Assembly (NCBI RefSeq): GCF_023806125.1
Contig: NZ_JAMSKT010000014.1
Span: 24,306 to 88,305, forward strand
Reading direction: 5' to 3'
Length of the DNA: 64,000 nt
Origin: Clostridium caldaquaticum
GTDB taxonomy: Bacteria; Bacillota; Clostridia; Clostridiales; Clostridiaceae
The notes below the pieces were generated by a model, which was not told where the DNA came from, searched no databases, and worked only from the letters and a program-made list of their open reading frames with translations. This document shows, piece by piece, positions 1 to 7,974 of this stretch; positions within the stretch are counted from its first letter, which is position 1, and each line of letters begins with the position of its first letter. The translations under genes were made by a program, and so were the position numbers.

Positions 1-1409
1 CTTACAAGTCCAAGATGACCATTGTTTAAAATAAGCACCTTTACATTAAGGCCTAAGTCGGATAAGGTTGCTAATTCCTGAATGTTCATAAGAATAGAAC
101 CATCTCCGCTGAAACACACAACGGTTTTGTCTTTGTTTTCAAGTGCTGCACCTATTGCTGCTGGAAGTCCAAAGCCCATAGTTCCAAGTCCGCCAGAAGT
201 TAATAAACTGCGTGGATATTTAAATGGATATACTTGTGCAGTCCACATTTGATGCTGCCCTACATCTGTAGCAATTATAGAATCTTTTGGAACAATACTG
301 CTTACATGCTTTATTATATTAATAGGATGCATAAAGTCATCTTTATCAGGCATAACAAAAGGATGTTTAGCTTTCATCTCTCTGACTCTTAAAAGCCAGT
401 CTTCTCTTGGGTTTTCTTCAATAATATCGGTTATATCTATAAGTGTGCTTTTTACATCGCCATTTATAAATAAATGTGATTCTTTTATTTTATTTATTTC
501 AGATTCATCAATATCAATATGAATTATCTTAGCATTAGGGCAGAACTTTGAAGCATTTCCAATAGCTCTGTCATCAAACCTTACTCCAAGAGCCAGAATT
601 AAATCTGATTCATTCATTAAAAAGTTAGTATAGCGAGCTCCATGCATACCAAGCATACCTAAGTACAACTCACTGTCAGGGTTAAAAGCACCTAAGGCCA
701 TTAATGTGGAAGCTACGGGAATATTGTTTTTAACTGCAAGCTTATAAACTTCTTCTGAAGCATTGCTGCTTATAATACCACCGCCAATATATAAAATCGG
801 CTTTTGTGAACTATTTATCATTTCTGCAGCCTTTTTAACAAGTTTTTCACAAGTAGCAGTTTTAGTGTTTTTATACACATAAGGTTCTGGCCACTCATCA
901 AACTCTATTTCTTGAAGCTGTATATTTTTAGGTATATCAATATTAACAGGTCCCGGCCTTCCTTCTCTTGCTATTTTAAAAGCCTCTGGAATTACGTAGA
1001 ATAATTCTTCAACAGACCTTACTAAAAAATTATGCTTTGTTATAGGTATTGTAAGTCCATAAGTATCAACCTCTTGAAAAGCATCGGTACCTATTGCCCC
1101 ATAAGGAACCTGCCCAGTGATTGAAACTATAGGAACGGAATCAAGTTTTGCATCTGCAATAGCTGTAAGTAGATTTGTTGCTCCAGGTCCTGAGGTTGCA
1201 AAACAGACTGCAACTTCCCCGTTAGACCTTGCCATACCTTGAGCAATAAAAGCAGCTCCTTGTTCATGCCTTGATAGTATATGATTTATACTGCTCTCAT
1301 ATAAAGCATCATAAAGCGGCAGGTTTGATCCTCCAGGAATACCTATAATATTTTTGATTCCTTGTCTTTCTAGCAATTTGATAGTTATAGCTGCTCCGCT
1401 ATACTTCAT
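1..1409 (-). CDS. ilvB: Acetolactate synthase large subunit, 3' end beyond window
   Basis: Reverse-strand frame read from ATG at 1409 (GGGGGG-type RBS just upstream) stays open to the window edge, giving about 469 of the usual 550 or so residues. The N-terminal ThDP domain is visible (HEQGAAF with the catalytic Glu, then TSGPGATN), followed by the central domain. The C-terminal ThDP motif GDGSILMN, ending with NNGHLG, lies at about 130-50. The enzyme condenses pyruvate to acetolactate (or acetohydroxybutyrate), the first common step of Val/Leu/Ile synthesis. The T-box leader directly upstream supports a biosynthetic role rather than catabolic AlsS. The stop codon and any ilvN or downstream ilv genes lie outside the window. 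Confidence 0.93.
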   Translation of the reverse strand, partial: MKYSGAAITIKLLERQGIKNIIGIPGGSNLPLYDALYESSINHILSRHEQGAAFIAQGMARSNGEVAVCFATSGPGATNLLTAIADAKLDSVPIVSITGQVPYGAIGTDAFQEVDTYGLTIPITKHNFLVRSVEELFYVIPEAFKIAREGRPGPVNIDIPKNIQLQEIEFDEWPEPYVYKNTKTATCEKLVKKAAEMINSSQKPILYIGGGIISSNASEEVYKLAVKNNIPVASTLMALGAFNPDSELYLGMLGMHGARYTNFLMNESDLILALGVRFDDRAIGNASKFCPNAKIIHIDIDESEINKIKESHLFINGDVKSTLIDITDIIEENPREDWLLRVREMKAKHPFVMPDKDDFMHPINIIKHVSSIVPKDSIIATDVGQHQMWTAQVYPFKYPRSLLTSGGLGTMGFGLPAAIGAALENKDKTVVCFSGDGSILMNIQELATLSDLGLNVKVLILNNGHLGLV

Positions 1410-1439
1410 AAAAAGCCCCCCTTTTAGTCAAAATATTTA

Positions 1440-1713
1440 TTGATAAAAAACCCTTCATCCTTACTAAACAAGGACGAAGGGTAAACTCCGCGGTACCACC
1501 TAGATTTGTATAAAAATACACACTCAATACAGCACGGGCAAAAAACCGATGCTGCTTCCCTTTTAACGATGGGGTTACGGTTAAAACTACTCTCAATATT
1601 TTTTATATTGATTTCATTTAACAACTCCGAGGCTACCTTCTATATATCCTTCAGGGGAAATTTCCACCAGCATTCCCTCTCTAAGCTTCAGAATATATAT
1701 ACTCCTCCTCATC
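1440..1713 (-). promoter_or_regulatory. T-box leader of ilvB
   Basis: On the minus strand the leader carries the near-invariant T-box sequence AGGTGGTACCGCGG (1488-1501), followed at once by an intrinsic terminator. Upstream is a long Stem I region beginning with GATGAGGAGGAGTA near 1713. The specifier loop shows the usual AGUA/GAA loop-E pairing; after GAA comes G and then GUA (1634-1636), suggesting a valine specifier. Binding of uncharged tRNA would favour the antiterminator and allow ilvB expression. The class is certain from the T-box motif; the specifier is my inference from manual folding. Confidence 0.95.
1444..1481 (-). terminator. T-box regulated intrinsic terminator
   Basis: Reading the minus strand, CCCTTCGTCC pairs with GGATGAAGGG around a loop of about ten bases, followed by a run of T. 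The 5' arm directly follows the T-box motif, so the antiterminator and terminator folds are mutually exclusive. Confidence 0.9.
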
Positions 1714-1744
1714 AAAGCTTTTATCTGAAAATTCTATTTTTTAA

Positions 1745-1773
1745 ATTTTACAATATAAATCTTGCATAGTCAA
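1745..1773 (-). promoter_or_regulatory. SigA-type promoter of ilvB T-box transcript
   Basis: On the minus strand TTGACT and TAAAAT are separated by 17 bases, about 30 bases upstream of Stem I of the T-box. Spacing and position fit a vegetative promoter. Confidence 0.75.
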
Positions 1774-1856
1774 TAGTTTTTTTAAAACTTTTTTAATAGA
1801 AAACAATATCAGGCTAAAGCTTTTTTTATTTAAGCTTTTTATTTTTTTGCTCTATT

Positions 1857-1882
1857 TTAAGTATAAATTAAACTATGCTTAA
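1857..1882. promoter_or_regulatory. 26-bp imperfect palindrome, candidate operator of the CobW/permease operon
   Basis: A dyad reads TTAAGTATA at one end and TATGCTTAA at the other; only three positions per half-site break the symmetry. It lies about 50 bases before the RBS of the first GTPase gene, in the promoter region. Since the operon looks metal-related, a Zur/Fur-type repressor is an attractive ligand, but the sequence does not match the Bacillus Zur or Fur consensus closely enough to name one. Confidence 0.4.
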
Positions 1883-1932
1883 ATAAGATTTAATAGTATA
1901 GGTATGGCAATACAGGAGGAATATTCAATAAA

Positions 1933-2892
1933 ATGAAGGTTAAAGTTGATATTTTTTCAGGATTTTTAGGAGCAGGAAAAACTACTTTAATAAAAAAGCT
2001 CATAAGTGAAGATTTATATAAAGAAAAGGTTATTGTTATTGAAAATGAATTTGGAGAAGCAGGTATAGATGGAAGCATTCTTAAAAAAACAAATATTGAA
2101 GTTAAAGAAGTAAATGCAGGATGTATATGCTGCAGCATATCAGGAGATTTTAAAAGAGCCTTAAAGGAAGCGGCCTATAAATATAATCCTGACAGAATTA
2201 TTATAGAGCCTTCAGGAGTTGCAAAGCTTTCGGAAGTTATGGCAGCCTGCAGCAGCTTAGAGTTAAGAAGTTTTTTAGAGCTTAACATGATAATTACAGT
2301 AGCAGATGTATTAAAATTTGAAATCTACAGCAGAAACTTTGGTGAGTTTTATAAAAATCAGATTATAAATGCTAAAACCATAGTGCTAAGCAGAACACAA
2401 AATGCAAGCATAGATAAGATATCTCAAATTAAGGATTATATATATAACTTAAATGCTAAAGCAGTAGTAGTAACAACTCCTTGGGATAAGCTTTCTTCAA
2501 AGAGAATAATTGAGCTTGCACAAAGTGCTGAAAAAATGAAGCTTCAGGAGGAGGTTAATTTAATAAGAAAACCTATAGGAAGCACAAATTTAAAAACTTT
2601 AAAAGCTCATAGAGGAGATGAAATATTTCAAACTATAGGCTGGGAAACCCCAAAAAAATTTCAATACAAAGCTTTACAAGATAAATTAAACAAAATTAAT
2701 GACTGCAGAGAATATGGAGATGTTTTAAGAGCAAAAGGAATAGTTGAGATAGAAAATAATGAATGGATTCAGTTTGATTATGTACCAGGAGAATTTGAAG
2801 CAAGAAAAACAACTCCTGATTATTCAGGAAGAATTTGTGTGATCGGTGTTAATTTAAATAAGCAGAATTTAAATAAATTATTCGGATTATAA
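1933..2892 (+). CDS. CobW/COG0523 family G3E GTPase, putative metallochaperone
   Basis: 319 residues. Walker A GFLGAGKT is at residues 10-17, an ENEFGE switch segment at about 38-42, the family signature CICC (C64, C66, C67) that binds metal, and IEPSG at 91-95. A C-terminal CobW_C-like region follows. COG0523 proteins couple GTP hydrolysis to delivery of Zn, Co or Ni to client proteins. RBS GGAGGA precedes the ATG. It is first in a tight operon with a second, degenerate CobW paralogue, a DUF318 permease and a DUF1980 protein, a grouping that points to metal (probably zinc) homeostasis. The family is certain; the metal is inferred. Confidence 0.9.
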   Translation: MKVKVDIFSGFLGAGKTTLIKKLISEDLYKEKVIVIENEFGEAGIDGSILKKTNIEVKEVNAGCICCSISGDFKRALKEAAYKYNPDRIIIEPSGVAKLSEVMAACSSLELRSFLELNMIITVADVLKFEIYSRNFGEFYKNQIINAKTIVLSRTQNASIDKISQIKDYIYNLNAKAVVVTTPWDKLSSKRIIELAQSAEKMKLQEEVNLIRKPIGSTNLKTLKAHRGDEIFQTIGWETPKKFQYKALQDKLNKINDCREYGDVLRAKGIVEIENNEWIQFDYVPGEFEARKTTPDYSGRICVIGVNLNKQNLNKLFGL

Positions 2893-2907
2893 ATGAGGTA
2901 AATAACT

Positions 2908-3558
2908 ATGAATATTAAAATTGAACTTGAAATTGTAACTGGCTTTATTGGTTCAGGAAAAACCTTGTTTATAAACGAGCTTCTTAATAAAACACTAGTA
3001 ACAGGTGAAAGAGTTCTTATTATACAATGTGAAGACGGAGAAAAAAGAATAAAGGTACCTGATAGGAAAAAAAGCAAGGTTATAATAAAAGAATACAACC
3101 CTTCAAAAGCTTTAACAGAAGCCTGCCTTAAGCAAATGATTAATTTTTATAATCCCCACAGAGTTATTATTGAGCTTAACGGAATGAGAAGGTTAGAAGA
3201 AACTTTAATGTTACTTGAAGGAGAGCTTAATGAAAGTTTTTTAGAACCTATAATTTACTATATTGCAGATGCAGCATCTTTTGAAATATTTTATAGTAAT
3301 ATGACAGAACTTATTGCACCTTTTATAATCCACAGCAGCTTAATAATAATAAATAACTGCGGTATTATAGATTTTAAAAAGAAAAAAAACATAATAGCTC
3401 AAATAGAGGCTTTAAATAACAATGCCTTCATAATACAAATAGATGATATAAGTAAATTAGGAGAGGCACTTTTAGATAAAGATTTATTAAGCAGAGGTTT
3501 AGTAAAGAAAATATTAATAAAATTAAAAAACAGTATTTTAAGGTGGAATACAGTATGA
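2908..3558 (+). CDS. Short CobW-like GTPase lacking the CxCC motif
   Basis: 216 residues, so only the G domain is present. Walker A GFIGSGKT (12-19) is intact. The CxCC metal-binding signature of the family is absent, and the usual EPSG segment reads IELNGMR. There is no CobW_C domain. It starts 15 bases after the preceding CobW gene with its own AGGTAA-like RBS and overlaps the permease start. It may be a partner or regulatory subunit of the full-length GTPase, or couple GTP hydrolysis to the permease. Alternatively it is a decaying duplicate, although the intact P-loop and tight operon placement argue for function. Confidence 0.75.
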   Translation: MNIKIELEIVTGFIGSGKTLFINELLNKTLVTGERVLIIQCEDGEKRIKVPDRKKSKVIIKEYNPSKALTEACLKQMINFYNPHRVIIELNGMRRLEETLMLLEGELNESFLEPIIYYIADAASFEIFYSNMTELIAPFIIHSSLIIINNCGIIDFKKKKNIIAQIEALNNNAFIIQIDDISKLGEALLDKDLLSRGLVKKILIKLKNSILRWNTV

Positions 3559-4469
3559 TTGAGAATTTTTCGGTAATTTTTTTAAGCATAGTGCTGGAGG
3601 CACTGCCTTTTGTAATGCTGGGTGCCTTTATTTCATCAATTATACAAATTTATGTATCGGAAAATACAATAGCAAAAATACTGCCTAAAAATAAGTTTAT
3701 CGGACTTCTTGCAGCTTCCCTTGCAGGCTTGGTGTTTCCAGTATGTGAATGTGCAATCATACCAATTACAAGAAGACTTATTAAAAAAGGTGTACCTTTA
3801 AATATAGCCGTTACCTTTATGCTGGCAGTACCTATAGTAAATCCTGTAGTGCTATTATCTACCTATTACGCCTTTCACAGCAAGCCTTATGTAGTGTTTA
3901 TAAGAGGAGGTTTTGGACTATTAGCTGCAATTACTATAGGATTTTTAACAGGAATAATGGAGGAGAAAAAAAACCCCTTAAAACCTTCATTTATAGAAAA
4001 TGACAGTATTTGCAGCTGTGGCTTTGATCACAGCTATAAAAAGCAAAAGTCTAAATTTTTAGAGATAGTGCAGCATATGAATATGGAGCTTTATGATATA
4101 GGTAAGCTCTTAATACTTGGTGCTTTTATATCTGCAGCATTTCAGACAATAGTTTCAAGAAAATACATATTGCTTGTGGGAGAGCACTCAATATATTCAA
4201 TAACAGCTATGATGCTTTTTGCCTTTGTATTATCTTTATGCTCAGAGGCAGATGCCTTTATAGCCAGTACTTTCCTAGGGCAATTTTCCTTAGGAGGAAT
4301 AGTTTCATTTTTAATATTAGGTCCTATGATTGACATAAAAAATACTTTAATGCTTACAGCTTCTTTTAAAAGCAGATTTGTTATTAAGCTTATATTTTTA
4401 GTCTTTATCATCTGCTTCATTATAGGATATATCATAAATGCAGCAATTAAAATAGGAGTAATTCAATGA
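3555..4469 (+). CDS. DUF318 (ArsP_1-like) permease, YcgR/YraQ type
   Basis: 304 residues, largely hydrophobic with about eight predicted membrane segments in two blocks separated by a hydrophilic linker (about residues 140-175) that carries a CSCGFDH cysteine/histidine patch. The family hallmark VFPVCECAIIPI appears at about residue 55 and LCSEADAF in the second block. I chose the ATG at 3555, which overlaps the upstream stop in ATGA, has AGGTGG eight bases upstream and implies translational coupling; a GTG at 3543 is possible. The next gene encodes a DUF1980 protein, the conserved partner (ycgR-ycgQ in Bacillus). The transported substrate is not known from the sequence. Confidence 0.85.
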   Translation: MIENFSVIFLSIVLEALPFVMLGAFISSIIQIYVSENTIAKILPKNKFIGLLAASLAGLVFPVCECAIIPITRRLIKKGVPLNIAVTFMLAVPIVNPVVLLSTYYAFHSKPYVVFIRGGFGLLAAITIGFLTGIMEEKKNPLKPSFIENDSICSCGFDHSYKKQKSKFLEIVQHMNMELYDIGKLLILGAFISAAFQTIVSRKYILLVGEHSIYSITAMMLFAFVLSLCSEADAFIASTFLGQFSLGGIVSFLILGPMIDIKNTLMLTASFKSRFVIKLIFLVFIICFIIGYIINAAIKIGVIQ

Positions 4470-5188
4470 AGAGATTTAATAAGAATGAATTTTTATGGTT
4501 TTTAATATTGTTTTTTTTCACTGTATACATATATTATTTAATTTCAACAGGAAAAATATTTCTTTTTATTCACCCTAAATTAATAGTTTATACTTCTTTT
4601 TCTTTTGTTATATTTGGAACTCTTACTGTATTCCAGTTTTTTAACATATTTAAAGTCAAAACAAGAGCTAAGATGAAAAATGGATTTTTATTATTTGCTT
4701 TTGCTCTAGTAACAGCAGTTTTTATAGCTCCTGGAGGACTTACCCCTGATATTATAAACCAGAAGGGAGTAATTTTAGTCAGCTCAAATAATATAGAAAA
4801 TATAGGAAAGCATACTCACAGTAAAGAAGAAATAATAATCGGTAATACAATTGAGTTTAATGCAAAAAATTATATACACTATTTAGAGGAACTTAGCAGC
4901 AATATTGAAAAGCATAAAGGTAAAAAGGTTAAAATAAGCGGATTTGCTTATAAAGAAGAAAATTTAAATAAAAATGAGTTCATGCTTTTTAGAATACTTA
5001 TAAATTGCTGTGCTGCGGATTCACAAGTTTTTGGTATAATGTGCAATTGGGATAAGGCAGAAGTTTTAGAAAAGGACAGCTGGGTAAATGTAGAAGGAAT
5101 ACTTAAAGTTAAAGATAATCGCCCATTTATTTTGGTTAAAAAACTTGAAAGAGCTGAAAAGCCAGTTAATACTTATATTTATGAATAG
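4466..5188 (+). CDS. TIGR03943/DUF1980 family membrane protein, YcgQ type
   Basis: 240 residues. The N-terminal third has hydrophobic segments (about 10-30, 38-60, 72-92), followed by an extracytoplasmic domain. The C-terminal half has the conserved NCCAADSQVFG cysteine pair and a further Cys in MCNW. It overlaps the permease stop by four bases (ATGA), so the two are almost certainly co-translated. DUF1980 proteins are the standard partners of DUF318 permeases and are thought to help move or sense a metal or other solute. Last gene of the four-gene operon; a strong hairpin follows the stop codon. Confidence 0.85.
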   Translation: MKRFNKNEFLWFLILFFFTVYIYYLISTGKIFLFIHPKLIVYTSFSFVIFGTLTVFQFFNIFKVKTRAKMKNGFLLFAFALVTAVFIAPGGLTPDIINQKGVILVSSNNIENIGKHTHSKEEIIIGNTIEFNAKNYIHYLEELSSNIEKHKGKKVKISGFAYKEENLNKNEFMLFRILINCCAADSQVFGIMCNWDKAEVLEKDSWVNVEGILKVKDNRPFILVKKLERAEKPVNTYIYE

Positions 5189-5190
5189 AA

Positions 5191-5222
5191 AAAAGCTAGA
5201 GTAATTAATTACTCTAGCTTTT
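5191..5222. terminator. Bidirectional terminator between DUF1980 gene and tRNA cluster
   Basis: A perfect 32-base palindrome with arms AAAAGCTAGAGTAATT and its complement. Read on the minus strand it ends in a T-run just after tRNA-Tyr; on the plus strand it follows the DUF1980 stop codon. Confidence 0.8.
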
Positions 5223-5306
5223 GGTGGAGGAAGATGGATTCGAACCATCGAAGTCAGAGACAACAGATTTACAGTCTGCCCCCTTTGGCCGCTCGGGAAT
5301 TCCTCC
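5222..5306 (-). tRNA. tRNA-Tyr(GTA)
   Basis: 85 bases including encoded CCA. Acceptor GGAGGAA pairs with TTCCTCC; anticodon loop CTGTAAA contains GTA; the long variable arm expected of bacterial tRNA-Tyr is present; the T-arm has GGTTCGAATCC. Last of three tRNAs in a minus-strand cluster. Confidence 0.97.
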
Positions 5307-5309
5307 ATA

Positions 5310-5384
5310 TGGAGCTGGCAATAGGAATCGAACCTACAACCTGCTGATTACAAGTCAGCTGCTCTACCGTTGAGCCATGCCAGC
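5310..5384 (-). tRNA. tRNA-Thr(TGT)
   Basis: 75 bases including CCA. Acceptor GCTGGCA/TGCCAGC; anticodon stem GCTGA/TCAGC with loop CTTGTAA giving anticodon TGT; T-arm GGTTCGATTCC. Middle gene of the minus-strand tRNA cluster, three bases from tRNA-Tyr. Confidence 0.97.
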
Positions 5385-5398
5385 ATACTAATTTTAAA

Positions 5399-5474
5399 TG
5401 GTGGGCACAACAGGGATCGAACCTGTGACCCTCTGCTTGTAAGGCAGATGCTCTCCCAGCTGAGCTATGCGCCC
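5399..5474 (-). tRNA. tRNA-Val(TAC)
   Basis: 76 bases including CCA. Acceptor GGGCGCA pairs with TGTGCCC; anticodon stem TCTGC/GCAGA with loop CTTACAA gives anticodon TAC. First gene of the three-tRNA minus-strand cluster. Confidence 0.97.
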
Positions 5475-5510
5475 GTGTCTTTGAGGCTTAACATCTCAGC
5501 GACGAATTTT

Positions 5511-5539
5511 ATTATAACTGGAATATTAATATTCATCAA
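5511..5539 (-). promoter_or_regulatory. Promoter of the Val-Thr-Tyr tRNA cluster
   Basis: Minus strand TTGATG, 17-base spacer, TATAAT, about 37 bases before tRNA-Val. Confidence 0.8.
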
Positions 5540-5698
5540 CTGTAAAAATTGACTGTTATATTAAATTAGCTCGCTGTATATATTAATTATCTCGTTTTTT
5601 CTTTTGTTTAGATATAAGTTTTATATTTATATAACTCTTAGTACCATAATAAACTATAGAGGGAATAATATACTATTAAGAATTTTAAGAGAAATTAC

Positions 5699-5727
5699 TT
5701 GACTGTATGAACTGTAGTTGGTATAAT
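5699..5727 (+). promoter_or_regulatory. Promoter of tRNA-Ser / SRP RNA transcript
   Basis: TTGACT, exactly 17 bases, TATAAT: a near-consensus vegetative promoter about 65 bases before tRNA-Ser. Confidence 0.85.
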
Positions 5728-5791
5728 CAATCTTGTCGTTAGGCAATAAAGCTTAAGACAATAATTAAATAATATAGTTTCATGAGAATCT

Positions 5792-5881
5792 GGAGAGATG
5801 TCCGAGTGGTTTAAGGAGCACGCCTGGAAAGCGTGTATAGGGGATACTCTATCGGGGGTTCGAATCCCCCTCTCTCCGCCA
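5792..5881 (+). tRNA. tRNA-Ser(GGA)
   Basis: 90 bases including CCA. Acceptor GGAGAGA/TCTCTCC with discriminator G; anticodon stem CACGC/GCGTG with loop CTGGAAA, anticodon GGA; long class II variable arm typical of serine tRNA. It lies ten bases upstream of the SRP RNA, under the same promoter. Confidence 0.97.
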
Positions 5882-5889
5882 TTTAAACT

Positions 5890-6159
5890 TTCCGTGCTAG
5901 ATGGGGAACTAGCGGTGCCCTGTAACCTGCAAACCGCTACAGCAGGATTGAATTCCTCGCCTAGGCTCTAATCTGTGAGGTCTGGTCTATAAAAGTGGCG
6001 TTGAGAATCGGGTCCCACGCAACGGAAACTCATGAACCCCGTCAGGTCCGGAAGGAAGCAGCGGTAAGTGATAATTTTCGTGTGCCGTGGATTAACCTGG
6101 TTTGAGCTAACTGTATAGATAACGCTCATATGTTATCAGTCAAAGCGAGGTGCACGGTT
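5890..6159 (+). ncRNA. ffs: Signal recognition particle RNA, Bacillus-type 6S-like scRNA
   Basis: About 270 nucleotides. The ends CCGTGC (5892-5897) and GCACGG (6152-6157) pair to close the molecule. The Alu-domain segments AGCGGTGCCCTGTAACCTGC and GAGCTAACTG, and the S-domain helix 8 tetraloop region GTCAGGTCCGGAAGGAAGCA that binds Ffh, are all readable. Bacillus and Clostridium carry this long form with an Alu domain rather than the 4.5S form. It is followed by an intrinsic terminator and then dnaX, the common clostridial order. Confidence 0.97.
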
Positions 6160-6181
6160 TACATAATGTATAATTGATATT

Positions 6182-6207
6182 AAAGATGCTAAATAAGCAT
6201 CTTTTTT
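6182..6207 (+). terminator. Terminator after SRP RNA
   Basis: AAAGATGC pairs with GCATCTTT around a seven-base loop, followed by T residues, 22 bases after the SRP RNA end. Confidence 0.85.
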
Positions 6208-6271
6208 GTTTTAATTACGGTGTTATTAAGGTATAATATAAGTTAGTTATAATCTGCAAAGAGGTGAGAGA

Positions 6272-7894
6272 ATGGCATATACAGCTTTATATAGAGAGTG
6301 GAGGCCTAAAACCTTCAGTGACGTTGTAGGTCAAAAGCACATAACTACAACACTGAAAAACCAAATAAAGACTGGCAGGGTAGCACATGCTTATCTCTTG
6401 TGCGGAACTAGGGGTACAGGAAAAACTTCTACTGCTAAAATACTTGCAAAGGCTGTAAACTGCCTTAATATACAAGATGGTGAACCTTGTAATGAATGTG
6501 AATCCTGCAGAAAAATTAACTCAGGATTATCTATAGATTTTGTTGAATTAGATGCAGCTTCTTATAGAGGTATAGATAAAATAAGAGATATAATAGATGA
6601 AGTTCAATACCCTCCAAGAGAAGCAAAATATAAAGTTTATATAATAGACGAAGTTCACATGCTTACAAAGGAAGCAGTAAACGCCTTCCTTAAAACTTTG
6701 GAGGAACCTCCAAGCAGGGTTATGTTCATACTTGCAACTACAGACCCTCAGATGCTTCCTATAACTATACTCTCAAGGTGTCAAAGATTTGATTTTACAA
6801 GAATAAAATCACAGGATATATTTGAAAGGCTTAGAAAGATAGTAAAAGAGCAGGGAATATTAGCTGATGATAAAAGTTTAAACTTAATAGGCAGAATGTC
6901 TGACGGAGCAATGAGAGACGCTTTAAGTATACTCGATCAGGCTATATCTATGGGTAATGGCAAGGTAGAGTATGAAGCAGTTATAAATATGCTTGGACTT
7001 GTTACAAACGAATACTTATTAAAGCTTACAGATGCTGTTATAGAAAAAGATGTGGAAAAGTCTATGAAAACAGTTGACGATGTAGTTTTCAGCGGTAAGG
7101 ATGTTTATAACTTTATAAAAGATATAATTAACCATCTTAGAAACCTTATGATAGTTAAAGTAAGCAAAAATCCCGAAGATATACTGGATATGTCTGAAGA
7201 AAATATAAATAGCTTAAGGGAGCAGGCACAAAGAATAAGAATAGAAGAAATAATGAGGAGTATCAGAATACTTCAGGAGGCAGAAGAGCAATCAAAATGG
7301 AGCAAGCAAAGCAGAATCTATCTTGAACTTGCTATAATAAAGCTTTGCAAAATTGAGTATGATACTTCTAAAGAAGTTATTTTAGCAAGGCTTAACAGGC
7401 TTGAAGAAGCCTTAAGACAAGGCAAGATAACAGTAACTGCAACAGAAGCAGCTCCTGCACCTTCAAAGGTTATTAGAAAGCAGGCAGCACCAGATCAGAA
7501 AAAAATAGAAGATGTAAAAGAAGTTTTAACTGAAGAGCACAGAGTAAGCTCTAATTTAAATATAAACTCTGTAAAAAAATCCTGGAGAGATGTATTAGAG
7601 ATGATAAAAGCTAGAAGACATATGGTTATATATGCTTCTTTAATTACAGGTGAGGTTTATAGCTGCAGCGAAGGAGTAATACAGATAAAATTTGATGATA
7701 TGTATGCTTTTAACAAACAAAGGCTTGAAAAAGAAGAAAACAGAAAAATAGTAGAAGATATATTTTCACAGGCACTAAAAGAAAAAGTCAGAATAAAATA
7801 TATTGTAGACCAAAAACAAGAACTGGAAAAATCTCCAGAGGAGCTTTTAAAAGAAACTTTTGGAGAAGAACTTGTGGAAATAATTGATGAATAG
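6272..7894 (+). CDS. dnaX: DNA polymerase III subunits gamma/tau
   Basis: 540 residues, the clamp-loader ATPase of the replicative polymerase. Walker A GTRGTGKT (45-52), the zinc-binding cysteines C64, C73, C76 and C79, Walker B DEVH (126-129) and the SRC arginine-finger motif (168-170) are all present, followed by the lid, the collar domain and a C-terminal tau region that contacts DnaB and the polymerase. ATG at 6272 has the RBS AGAGGTGAG. It is followed by ybaB and recR, the conserved order. An A7 run at 7573-7579, in frame as A AAA AAA, with a stop codon 12 triplets downstream in the -1 frame could allow production of a shorter gamma form (see findings). Confidence 0.97.
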   Translation: MAYTALYREWRPKTFSDVVGQKHITTTLKNQIKTGRVAHAYLLCGTRGTGKTSTAKILAKAVNCLNIQDGEPCNECESCRKINSGLSIDFVELDAASYRGIDKIRDIIDEVQYPPREAKYKVYIIDEVHMLTKEAVNAFLKTLEEPPSRVMFILATTDPQMLPITILSRCQRFDFTRIKSQDIFERLRKIVKEQGILADDKSLNLIGRMSDGAMRDALSILDQAISMGNGKVEYEAVINMLGLVTNEYLLKLTDAVIEKDVEKSMKTVDDVVFSGKDVYNFIKDIINHLRNLMIVKVSKNPEDILDMSEENINSLREQAQRIRIEEIMRSIRILQEAEEQSKWSKQSRIYLELAIIKLCKIEYDTSKEVILARLNRLEEALRQGKITVTATEAAPAPSKVIRKQAAPDQKKIEDVKEVLTEEHRVSSNLNINSVKKSWRDVLEMIKARRHMVIYASLITGEVYSCSEGVIQIKFDDMYAFNKQRLEKEENRKIVEDIFSQALKEKVRIKYIVDQKQELEKSPEELLKETFGEELVEIIDE

Positions 7895-7926
7895 GTATAT
7901 AATTCTTTTTGTATAATTATATACCT
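7893..7926 (+). repeat. Stem-loop in the dnaX-ybaB spacer
   Basis: Perfect 12-base arms AGGTATATAATT (7893-7904) and AATTATATACCT (7915-7926). The left arm includes the dnaX stop codon. There is no T-run, so it is more likely an mRNA stabilising or processing hairpin, or a weak attenuator, than a true terminator. Confidence 0.6.
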
Positions 7927-7974
7927 GAAGACGTAATTAAAAGATAAAAATAATATATCAGGAGGTTTTAAGTT

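Larger units (their letters stand above)
5475..5791. other. Intergenic region between divergent tRNA transcription units
   Basis: 317 bases without a gene. It holds two divergent vegetative promoters (5511-5539 minus and 5699-5727 plus) listed separately. The roughly 160 bases between them are AT-rich and show no coding potential or recognisable RNA. Confidence 0.7.

Noticed and set aside
1506..1769. Plus-strand open frame of 87 codons
   Set aside because: It lies wholly across the T-box leader on the opposite strand and has no RBS or protein-like composition.
1811..1850. AAGCTTTT...AAGCTTTT repeat before the CobW operon as terminator
   Set aside because: Only a weak AT-rich stem with no clear upstream transcript on the plus strand to end.
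5370..5552. Plus-strand open frame containing a GHNRDRTCDPLLVRQMLS-like segment
   Set aside because: This is the well-known spurious translation of the strand opposite tRNA genes; it covers tRNA-Val and part of tRNA-Thr.
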